Source: Candidatus Rubrimentiphilum sp. (GTDB taxonomy: Bacteria > Vulcanimicrobiota > Vulcanimicrobiia > Vulcanimicrobiales > Vulcanimicrobiaceae). Taken from it: DNA of 64,000 bases. Position 1 is the stretch's first letter, and each line of letters starts with the position of its first letter. A program made the translations under genes and the position numbers. Positions 11,785 through 19,107 of the stretch are shown piece by piece. A model generated the notes under the pieces. The model worked only from the letters and a program-made list of their open reading frames with translations, was not told the DNA's origin and made no database searches. The stretch covers positions 248,001 to 312,000 of the forward strand of contig DASTDE010000004.1 in NCBI GenBank assembly GCA_035710515.1, in the 5' to 3' direction.

Positions 11785-12989
11785 CGGCAGGCCGAAGGCC
11801 GGCCCTGCAATCCCGGAATGCGCACACCTGACGGCGGGTGCGTTGCAAAGTACCAGTATCCTAGAAGCGTCGGGCAGATGGGCTGCAGCGCTTGGTCCGC
11901 GCCGCGCACGGCTCCGCGGATCGCGCTGACGCGATCGCCCGTCAGCGTAATTGCATACGCGTCCGCGGCGGTATCCAAACTCCGTTCGTAGCTGTTGTAA
12001 AACGGCAGCGCCACGAGGTAGACGCAGCCGAGCAGCGCGCCCACCAGCGCAAGGCGCGACACCGGATCGTCGTCGCGCCGGAATCCAATCCGGTCCGCCA
12101 GAAAAATCGCCAGCGCCGCGCCAAGCACCAGCATCGCGCCTAGAATCAGCGCCAGGTGCAGCGCGCTATTTGCAACGACCCAGCCGAAGAGCCGCGCGAT
12201 CACAAACCGCAGCTCCGGCTCGCTTTCACCCGCCACCAGCGTGTCCGACACGACGACGCGCTGCGAGCCGCCCCAGCCGGAAACGTACGCGCTTCCCGCG
12301 TGGGTGCGCCGTGCGACAGACTCCACGACAATCGGAACCTGCGTGTTGTCTGCGCGCGCGCGCAGCGATGCGATATCGCTCTGCAGCGCGCCCACGGCCG
12401 TCAACGGTCTGAACGTCGAGAAGAGCGGCGCGATGGCAAAGGGTTGAATGTATGTCATCAGCAGCGTGACGCCGATGATGGCCGCGACCGTATATGCGTA
12501 CCATTGATGCGTACGATCGACCAACCCGAGCACGAGCGCCGCCAGTAAACCGGCAACGATCATCGCGATAACGGTCGTGACGATCCAGCTCGCAAACCAG
12601 TAGCGCGTCAGCACGTCGCTCAGGCCCATGATCCACGTCATGCGGTATTGCAAGAACTGCGGTATGAACGCGGCGCCCCGATCGATCAGTGCTAAGATGG
12701 CGCCGAACCAGAAACGCACCCAAAACTCCGAACCGGCCGACGCGCGCAGCCGGTCGCGAAGGCGCGCCGAACGCCCCGAATTCCAGAACCACGCCAACAC
12801 GGCGATCTGCACGACGACGGTAAAAAGCCACACCGGCACGGTGAACTGTTCGAAATGCTGCGCCGCCGCGGCACGGGCCGGATCGACGAGAGCGTAGGGT
12901 GATTGCGTCAGCAGCGCATGCGCCGGAATCGCGTTAACGACCCGGTCCAGCGCGTTCGGACGCGTCGCGACAACGAGCAGTTGGATCAC
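11781..12989 (-). CDS. Ste24/M48-like membrane protein lacking the HExxH zinc motif
   Basis: A 402-residue multi-pass membrane protein whose layout follows the CAAX prenyl protease Ste24: N-terminal membrane helices, a TYIQPFAIAPLF segment, then SAYVSGWGGSQRVVVSDTL, which corresponds to the Ste24 'NAY..G....KRIVLYDTLL' stretch. Where the family has HELGH, this protein has ARLFG (in FVIARLFGWVV), and the third-ligand region reads YERSLDTAADAYA without the Glu. It therefore probably cannot bind zinc or cleave peptides. The start is GTG at 12989, overlapping the thyX stop (GTGA), so translation is coupled to thyX. The role is unknown; a chaperone, anchor or scaffold role would be guesswork. Confidence 0.82.
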   Translation of the reverse strand: MIQLLVVATRPNALDRVVNAIPAHALLTQSPYALVDPARAAAAQHFEQFTVPVWLFTVVVQIAVLAWFWNSGRSARLRDRLRASAGSEFWVRFWFGAILALIDRGAAFIPQFLQYRMTWIMGLSDVLTRYWFASWIVTTVIAMIVAGLLAALVLGLVDRTHQWYAYTVAAIIGVTLLMTYIQPFAIAPLFSTFRPLTAVGALQSDIASLRARADNTQVPIVVESVARRTHAGSAYVSGWGGSQRVVVSDTLVAGESEPELRFVIARLFGWVVANSALHLALILGAMLVLGAALAIFLADRIGFRRDDDPVSRLALVGALLGCVYLVALPFYNSYERSLDTAADAYAITLTGDRVSAIRGAVRGADQALQPICPTLLGYWYFATHPPSGVRIPGLQGRPSACR

Positions 12990-13627
12990 GCGCGCACGAC
13001 CGCGGCTTCCCATCCGAGCGCTTGAGCGACGATCGGTAACTGATCCACGAAGATGCGGCGGCATTCTTCGGCAATCTCGCGATGCTCCAACTGGGTGGAC
13101 GGATCCGTGCGCAGGTTGATGTAATGGATCCAGTCGCGCACGGTGCCCTTCATATATATCGTGGTCGCCGAGGCGAGCGGCAAAAGAAAACGCGCGGACT
13201 CTTTGGCGATGCCCTTGGCGAGCGCTTCTTCATACAGTCGGTAGGCTTCGCCAAAATGCTCGTCCTGCGCGCGTTCGAACCAAGCCAGCGTTTCCGGCGG
13301 CAGATCGTCGTGCGAGGATTGACGATTCTGCGGATCCTGGCGCCGCGGATGCACGCGCTCGATCTTCTGCAGCTCGGCATAGCGAAGACTGAACTCTTGA
13401 AAATGCATCGATCGATGCCGGATGATCTGCGCGCTGATGCTGCGCGTGGTTTGGATCTCGATGCACAGGTCGGCCATCTCGAAGACGGACCAGTGGCCGT
13501 TCTTGATGCAGTAGCGCAACAGGCCCGCGACGTTGGGATTGTCTTGGTTCGCCGGGTTGCTCACGCGCGCGCAATAGCCCATCAAACGTTCCGCGTCGGG
13601 CGTAATCCAAACGAGCTTGCATGCCAT
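12986..13627 (-). CDS. thyX: Flavin-dependent thymidylate synthase (ThyX)
   Basis: Methylates dUMP to dTMP with methylenetetrahydrofolate and FADH2. The signature RHRSMHFQEFSLRY matches the ThyX motif RHRx7S, and the C-terminal stretch (MKGTVRDWIHYINLRTD) fits the family. The open frame continues upstream to 13954, but that part is a shadow of the diguanylate cyclase gene; the ATG at 13627 (MACKLVW) gives a normal 213-residue enzyme. No thyA is seen in the window. It overlaps the Ste24-like gene by four bases. Confidence 0.97.
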   Translation of the reverse strand: MACKLVWITPDAERLMGYCARVSNPANQDNPNVAGLLRYCIKNGHWSVFEMADLCIEIQTTRSISAQIIRHRSMHFQEFSLRYAELQKIERVHPRRQDPQNRQSSHDDLPPETLAWFERAQDEHFGEAYRLYEEALAKGIAKESARFLLPLASATTIYMKGTVRDWIHYINLRTDPSTQLEHREIAEECRRIFVDQLPIVAQALGWEAAVVRA

Positions 13628-13661
13628 GCCCGGGGGTTCGCGCCCCGTAGTCCGTTTGCTT

Positions 13662-14693
13662 TTAGCGGTGCACGGCGAAGCTGCCGCGTCCGTCCGGAAA
13701 CGCGACGCGGTCCCTTCCTGAGCGTTTGCTGTGATACATCGCCGCATCCGCAATCTCGAGCAGTTCGTTCGCGGAGACCGCGTCGTATGGATAGGCGGCC
13801 ACGCCGATGCTCGCCGTGATCGGCAGAGCGACGCCGAAATCACAGCCGCGCACGGCGTCGCAGAACTGCTGCGCGCGCGCGATCGCGTCGGTCTTATGCG
13901 CGTTGCGAAGGATCGCGCAAAACTCGTCGCCGCCGTTGCGCGCGCCGACGTCAACGCCGGGAATTAAGTGATCGCGCAGCAGCTCCGCCAGCCGCTGCAG
14001 GATCGCGTCGCCTGCCGCATGCCCGTACGTATCGTTTATCCCCTTGAAGCCATCGGTGTCGACGAACCAAAGCGCCAAGCTGGTGTGCGATGCACACGCT
14101 GCGCCGCGAAGATCCTCTTGCAGGACACTCCGGAAAGCGCGCGCGGTATGAAGGCCCGTCAAGCCGTCGTATGTTGCACTCGCGCGATCGGCTTCGCGCT
14201 CAATTGCCAGCGCGTACGGCACCGCGGCATGGGCGATCGTTCTTGCCAGCAGATCGGCGTCCGCAACCGCGCGCCTTGCCGACGCATAGACGATCGCCAG
14301 CAGCGAGCGGCCCGCATACATCGGAACGGCAAGTCCGGCGCGGTCCGTCGGAATGACCGCATCGGCGCCGGGGACCAGCGCAACACGATGTCCGCGCCGG
14401 GCAGCCTGCGCCGGCAGCGTATCGCCGTCGATCCGCAAACGCAGGCCCCCGTAGTATTCAGCGCGCCCGCCGGCTGAAAAAACGCAGCGCAATTCTTCGG
14501 CATCAGGCCGGAACACCAGCATCGCATCGACCGCCGGTTCGAGCGATGACAACGCCGCGGCCAGCACACTCAGCAGCGTTTGCGCCGATTCGAGGGACGC
14601 CGCCGTAATCACACCGGCTGCTTCGAGCAGCGCCCGCTCCGACCGGGCAGCCTCGCAGCAACGCGCGTGCACCCGCACCCAGGGCAATTGCAT
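13662..14693 (-). CDS. GAF-like plus GGDEF diguanylate cyclase
   Basis: Predicted enzyme making cyclic di-GMP from two GTP. The N-terminal half (about residues 20-165) resembles a GAF-type sensor domain, and the C-terminal half is a GGDEF domain with DTDGFKGINDTYGHAAGD and an intact RNGGDEF active site. The position where an inhibitory RxxD I-site would lie reads PGVD, so product inhibition through that site is unlikely. No signal peptide or membrane helix is seen. The start at 14693 lies only 11 bases from the start of the divergent LuxR-type gene, so one of the two starts may be further downstream. Confidence 0.92.
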   Translation of the reverse strand: MQLPWVRVHARCCEAARSERALLEAAGVITAASLESAQTLLSVLAAALSSLEPAVDAMLVFRPDAEELRCVFSAGGRAEYYGGLRLRIDGDTLPAQAARRGHRVALVPGADAVIPTDRAGLAVPMYAGRSLLAIVYASARRAVADADLLARTIAHAAVPYALAIEREADRASATYDGLTGLHTARAFRSVLQEDLRGAACASHTSLALWFVDTDGFKGINDTYGHAAGDAILQRLAELLRDHLIPGVDVGARNGGDEFCAILRNAHKTDAIARAQQFCDAVRGCDFGVALPITASIGVAAYPYDAVSANELLEIADAAMYHSKRSGRDRVAFPDGRGSFAVHR

Positions 14694-14704
14694 ATGGTGA
14701 ACAG

Positions 14705-17320
14705 GTGCCCGTGTCGAACGACGCCGCTGTGCCTACGACACGGCTGATGCGCGCTCGCGTGAACGAGCGCCTGACGCAAGCCGCTCGTTTTCCTGTGACG
14801 CTCATCGTTGCTCCCGCCGGCTTTGGCAAAAGCGTGGCGCTGCGCGATTTTATCGCGAGTGCGCAACTCGACGTGCTTCGTCTCGACCTGCGTCGCGAGG
14901 ACGCGACGTTGCTCGAGTTCGTGCGCCGTTTAAGCGAGTCGATTGCGCCGGTTGCGCCGAGCGCGAGCGCGACCTTTCCGGCCCTGGCCGAACGCATTAT
15001 GGCAACCTCTCAACCCGTGCGCGAACTCTCGGACTGGTTTGTCGTACATCTGAAGGCGGTTTCCGGAACGATCGTCATCGACGATCTGCATTACGCGGCG
15101 GCCGACCTCGCATCGGTCGCGTTCCTCGCCGACGTCGTCGAACGCACCAGCGGCCCGATCTCGTGGATCATCGCCGCGCGCACGGACGTCGGTTTGCCGA
15201 TGGCGAGCTGGATTGCGTATGGACGCATGGACTTTGCGGTCGGCGAAGACGACTTGCGTTTCACGCCCGACGAGGCGTTAGCGGCAGCCGGCGATTCGGC
15301 AGCGCCGATCGAACCGCAAGAAGTCGAAGCCCTTCGCAAGTTTACCGACGGCTGGCCCGTCGCGTTGAGCATTGCGCTACGCACGCGCACTCGGGCCGGC
15401 GACCTGCCCTCGGCAACGAGCGGCACGCGCGATCTGGTCTATCGCTATCTCGCCGAGCAAGTCTTTGGAAGTCTGTCCCCGCTGCAGCGCGCCTTCTTGC
15501 TGGCCAGCAGCGTGTTCTCGTCCTTCGACGCCGCGATCGTCGACAAGCTCGGCGCGACGCCCGAGTTTCTCGCCGACCTGCGCCGCGACGTGACGTTCCT
15601 CGTGCAGACGTCGCAAGGCGACTACCGCTACCACGATCTCTTCCGCGAATTTCTTGAAAGCGAACTGCTGCGCCGCGGGCACCATGAATGGCACGCGGCG
15701 ATTCGCCGCGGCGCCGCGATCATGGAAGCGCAAGGCGACGACGCCGCGGCGCTCCGGCTCTACGCGCGCGCCCGCGACGCCGGCGCGATCGGACGCATCG
15801 TAGAGCGTGCCGGGATCGGACTCTTCGAACGGGGCGAAGGCGAAACGCTGCGGGCCGCGCTCGGCGCGTTGACCGACGATGAATTGCGCGGGCAGGCCAT
15901 GCTCTTGGGAGTCCGCGCCATGCTCGAAGCCGCGCGCGGTCATTTCGAAGCCGCCGAACCGGACTTCATCGCGGCGATCGAGCGTTCTAACGACGTCACG
16001 CTCCGGCTGAACTTGGTGCATCGCTATGCGGTGGAGTTGGTCCGCAACGGCCGCGACTGCGTCGCGCTGTTGGAACCGTACGCGCGCGATGCGAACCTTC
16101 CGGCGGCGTTGCAGCTGCCTATCTTGGGCACGCTGGCAACTGCCTATGCGGGAACGGGAGCCATCGACAACGCGGCGCGCACGATCGAGCGCGCCCTGAA
16201 GCTGCTGAACTCCGAAACGGCGGACGAGACGCGCGCGCGGCTCAATCAGCAGGCGGCTTACATCTATCAATTCAGCGACACGGCGCGCGCGCGCAAATAC
16301 GCCGAGCTTTCGATCGAGATTGCGGTCGCCAAGAATCTGTACGACGTCGCTGCCCGCGCGTGCAGCGTCCTCTTTGCGATTTCATATAACGAAACGCCCG
16401 ACTCAGCCGGGCTGCTGGCGATCTTGGACCGGCTGATCGAATTTGCACGCAAGGGCGGCAGCGAACAGACCCGTCTGTACGGATTGATCGCATCTTACGA
16501 TCTCCACGTTGAGCGCGGTGAGGAAGACGCGCTCGCGCAGATCGAAGGCGAGCTCGAGCAAACTCACGCCGCGCTTCCGCTGGCCAGCACCGAGATGCTC
16601 ATGCCGGCGCGCGCGCTGCGAAGCACGTGGTCCGGAGATTTTGCCGCGGCGTTCGCGCTGCTGAAGGATTCGCCACGCGAGCAGCGCGACGAGGAGCGGC
16701 GCGCACTTGCGGCCGCGCAAGTTGCGCTCTATGCGTTTGCGGCCGGAATGGAGGATGACGGCAACGCCGCGATGTTCGCCGCTTCCGAAGCGCTCGACGA
16801 GAAGGCCGCTACCAGCGTTCAGGTAATTCGCGCGCGGCTTTTTTTAGCGCTGGCCGAACTGCTGCGCGGTCGCTCCGGCGCGGCGCACCGGCACTCCGTT
16901 GCGGCCGAGCGAGCCTGCGCCGCGCACATGCATCAGCTGCGCGCGTTCGCGCACGCAGTTCACGTGGCCGAACGCGTGCAGCTCGGCCAAGCCGAAAGCA
17001 CCGAATGGCAATCGGCGTTGGAACGCTTGGGCGCCGCCGGTTTCGGCGGGATCGCGCGCATGCTGGCCGCCTTGCCACTCGGACGCGAATCCAGCGAGCG
17101 ATACACGTCGCTCACCGCATCCGAGCGTCAGATACTTGCACTGCTGGCGCAGGGAGCCAGCAGTAAGGACGTGGCGGCGAAGACCGGCAGAAGCCCGCAG
17201 ACGGTCGATACGCACATCCGCTCGATCTGCCGAAAACTGGGGTGTAGCGGGCGGCGGGAGGCCGTCGCGTTAGCAACCAGCCGCGGCTGGGTAGAAACCA
17301 GCGCCGGGACGGAGCCTTAG
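14705..17320 (+). CDS. MalT-type LuxR-family transcriptional regulator
   Basis: Large ATP-dependent transcription activator of the LAL/MalT class (871 residues). It has a P-loop near residue 37 (APAGFGKSVALRDF), a Walker B (IVIDDLHYA), an AAA-like lid region, a long helical TPR-like middle, and a C-terminal LuxR HTH from about residue 800 (LTASERQILALLAQGASSK, then RSPQTVDTHIRSICRKLG). Start is GTG. The sedolisin gene begins one base after its stop, so the two are probably co-transcribed and the regulator may act on peptide uptake or degradation; that is inference. The inducer is unknown. Confidence 0.93.
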   Translation: MPVSNDAAVPTTRLMRARVNERLTQAARFPVTLIVAPAGFGKSVALRDFIASAQLDVLRLDLRREDATLLEFVRRLSESIAPVAPSASATFPALAERIMATSQPVRELSDWFVVHLKAVSGTIVIDDLHYAAADLASVAFLADVVERTSGPISWIIAARTDVGLPMASWIAYGRMDFAVGEDDLRFTPDEALAAAGDSAAPIEPQEVEALRKFTDGWPVALSIALRTRTRAGDLPSATSGTRDLVYRYLAEQVFGSLSPLQRAFLLASSVFSSFDAAIVDKLGATPEFLADLRRDVTFLVQTSQGDYRYHDLFREFLESELLRRGHHEWHAAIRRGAAIMEAQGDDAAALRLYARARDAGAIGRIVERAGIGLFERGEGETLRAALGALTDDELRGQAMLLGVRAMLEAARGHFEAAEPDFIAAIERSNDVTLRLNLVHRYAVELVRNGRDCVALLEPYARDANLPAALQLPILGTLATAYAGTGAIDNAARTIERALKLLNSETADETRARLNQQAAYIYQFSDTARARKYAELSIEIAVAKNLYDVAARACSVLFAISYNETPDSAGLLAILDRLIEFARKGGSEQTRLYGLIASYDLHVERGEEDALAQIEGELEQTHAALPLASTEMLMPARALRSTWSGDFAAAFALLKDSPREQRDEERRALAAAQVALYAFAAGMEDDGNAAMFAASEALDEKAATSVQVIRARLFLALAELLRGRSGAAHRHSVAAERACAAHMHQLRAFAHAVHVAERVQLGQAESTEWQSALERLGAAGFGGIARMLAALPLGRESSERYTSLTASERQILALLAQGASSKDVAAKTGRSPQTVDTHIRSICRKLGCSGRREAVALATSRGWVETSAGTEP

Positions 17321-17321
17321 C

Positions 17322-18566
17322 TTGCCTACTCGTTCGCTTTATTTTATCGGATTGGCAGCACTCTTGGCGGCTTGCGGAAGCTCGCACAGCCTCATTCCGC
17401 CTAGCTCCACGTCGCCAATCCACAGCGCGGACGTCACCATGGCCCCCGCGGGGAACGGCGCGACCGGACTGCCGGGCGGTAACGGGGCGACCGGATTGCC
17501 GGGCGGCAACGGCGCGACGGGGCTGCCAGGCGGCAACGGGGCGACCGGACTGCCGGGTGCATTGCTCGCGTGCTCCCCTGTAACGGTTCAAGGGCAAGGC
17601 GCCTGCACGATTGCGATCAACATCAACATTCCGCCGGTCTCCGACGTCACGACTCCGTCGAACTTGTTGCCCGGCCTGCATCCCGGCGATCTGCAGAACG
17701 CTTACGGCTTGCCGGTTCAAAGCGCGGGCGGTACCGTCGCCATCGTCGATGCTTACGACGATCCCGCGGCCGAAGCCGATCTCGCGATCTTTCGCGCGGC
17801 GTACGGCTTGCCGCCGTGCACCACCGACAACGGCTGCTTCCGTAAGGTCAACCAGCAGGGACAAAGCGGATCGTATCCGGCTGCCGACGTGGCGTGGGGC
17901 GAAGAGATCTCACTGGATCTCGACACCGTTTCCGCCGTCTGTCCGAACTGCTCGATCGTTCTCGTGGAAGCCAACTCAGCGCTGATCGACGATCTCGGCG
18001 CCGGCGTAGACAGCGCTGCGAGACTTGGCGCGAAAGCGATTAGCAACAGCTATTACGCGTACGAGTGGTCCGGCGAAACGCAAGAGGACGTTCACTACAA
18101 TCACCCGGGTTCAGCGATTACGGTAAGCGCCGGCGACCAAGCTGCGCCGTTTTATCCGGCGGCTTCGCAGTACGTCACGTCAGTCGGCGGCACGACGCTT
18201 TCGGGAAGCGCCGGATCGTGGAGCGAATCGGCGTGGACGTACGGCGGACAGGGCTGCAGCGCATACGTCGCGCGCCCGTCGTGGCAACCGAAAACCGCTT
18301 GCAAAACGCGCGCGACAGTTGACGTCGCCGCGGTCGCCGATCCGCAGACCGGCGTCTCGATGTATGATTCGCTCGCGGGCGGCTGGCTGGTAGCCGGAGG
18401 CACGAGCATCGGCGCACCGCTCATCGCGGCGGCGTACGCGCTGTCGGGCAATCCCGCCGGGCCCGCGTATTCATACGCGCACCGATCGGCGTTTCACGAC
18501 ATTCCGCCGGCAGGCTACGATCTGCCGACTGGCCTGGGCTCACCGAACGGCACCACCGGTTTCTAA
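17322..18566 (+). CDS. Short sedolisin-type (S53) peptidase lipoprotein with collagen-like repeats
   Basis: Secreted serine-carboxyl peptidase of 414 residues. A lipobox (LAACGS, Cys near residue 18) suggests lipid anchoring. Residues about 44-79 are four 9-residue repeats of the type GNGATGLPG. The S53 core shows the Glu and Asp pair in WGEEISLDLDT, the oxyanion Asp in TVSAGDQ, and the nucleophile Ser in GGTSIGAP, ending with DLPTGLGSPNG. It lacks the long pro-domain of classical sedolisins, so the repeat stalk sits directly before the catalytic domain. Start is TTG, seven bases after a GGACGGAG-type ribosome-binding site and one base after the regulator's stop. Activity is predicted from intact catalytic residues. 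Confidence 0.88.
   Translation: MPTRSLYFIGLAALLAACGSSHSLIPPSSTSPIHSADVTMAPAGNGATGLPGGNGATGLPGGNGATGLPGGNGATGLPGALLACSPVTVQGQGACTIAININIPPVSDVTTPSNLLPGLHPGDLQNAYGLPVQSAGGTVAIVDAYDDPAAEADLAIFRAAYGLPPCTTDNGCFRKVNQQGQSGSYPAADVAWGEEISLDLDTVSAVCPNCSIVLVEANSALIDDLGAGVDSAARLGAKAISNSYYAYEWSGETQEDVHYNHPGSAITVSAGDQAAPFYPAASQYVTSVGGTTLSGSAGSWSESAWTYGGQGCSAYVARPSWQPKTACKTRATVDVAAVADPQTGVSMYDSLAGGWLVAGGTSIGAPLIAAAYALSGNPAGPAYSYAHRSAFHDIPPAGYDLPTGLGSPNGTTGF
17451..17558 (+). repeat. Four 27-bp in-frame tandem repeats
   Basis: Four tandem 27-base units encode four copies of (G)GNGATGLPG within the sedolisin lipoprotein. Units differ only at synonymous third positions, so the protein repeat is exactly kept while the DNA has drifted. 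This is a probable flexible or collagen-like stalk and a candidate for copy-number variation between strains. Confidence 0.9.
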
Positions 18567-18577
18567 CACCTGTCCCC

Positions 18578-18646
18578 AGCGCAGATCAGTTGTTCAGAGC
18601 GCAGATCCGTTGCAGCGCAAATTCTTTGCAGCGCAGATGCGCTTTG
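18578..18646. repeat. Four imperfect short direct repeats (AGCGCAGATC-like)
   Basis: In the 143-base gap between the sedolisin stop and the STAS gene, four direct repeats start at 18578, 18598, 18614 and 18630. The core is AGCGCAGAT followed by C[A/C]GTTG in the first two copies and more divergent sequence in the last two. Spacing is 20, 16 and 16 bases. No hairpin or reading frame explains them; they could be a protein-binding array or a decayed tandem repeat. Confidence 0.6.
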
Positions 18647-18709
18647 CGAAGATGGGGTTGGCTGCGACCGCTAAACATACTCGCGGTCGCGGACAATCCC
18701 ATCGAGCAT

Positions 18710-19006
18710 TCAAGCCGCAGGCGTCAGTAGCTCCACCGAATCGTAGACTCTGAACAGCTGATCGAAGCCCGCTAGCGACAACAGTTTTCGAACGAACGCC
18801 GAGTTCACCAGAATGACGGCGGGTTCGACTTTGTGGTCTTCGCGGTAATGGCGCAGCTCGAGGAGAGCCGCCAGCAGCGTGTCCGTAACGTGCCGAGCGC
18901 CCGAAAGGTTGATGACGATGCGATCCGACGTATAGGCAGGTTCGAGCCTGCGGTGCAGTTCGTCCAGTCTATACGAGTCCCACTCGCCCGGTACTGATAT
19001 CATCAT
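18710..19006 (-). CDS. STAS-domain protein (anti-sigma factor antagonist-like)
   Basis: A single STAS domain of 98 residues, as in SpoIIAA/RsbV-type partner-switching proteins. The core VINLSGARHVTDTLLAALLEL corresponds to the 'DLSGVxxxDSSGLxxL' region, with Thr in place of the usual phosphorylated Ser (VTDTLL). No anti-sigma kinase or phosphatase gene lies nearby, so the partner must be elsewhere. Start is ATGATG. Confidence 0.85.
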   Translation of the reverse strand: MMISVPGEWDSYRLDELHRRLEPAYTSDRIVINLSGARHVTDTLLAALLELRHYREDHKVEPAVILVNSAFVRKLLSLAGFDQLFRVYDSVELLTPAA

Positions 19007-19107
19007 GCTCCGAGCATAGCGGCCCGGTCTGCGCCCGGCTCTACCCGGTTTTCGGTATATTGGCGCCTCCTTGCAATCTGTACGCTTAACGGCAAGGAGG
19101 AGACCCC

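Noticed and set aside
11781-12989. Ste24-like gene as a pseudogene
   Set aside because: The frame is open for 402 codons, membrane segments are intact and it is coupled to thyX; only the zinc ligands are changed.
13628-13954. N-terminal extension of thyX by about 109 residues
   Set aside because: It overlaps the GGDEF gene in another frame and reads as Ser/Arg-rich noise; ThyX begins at MACKLVW.
17451-17558. Tandem repeats as a CRISPR array
   Set aside because: The units are contiguous without spacers and code for a perfect protein repeat in frame with the sedolisin.
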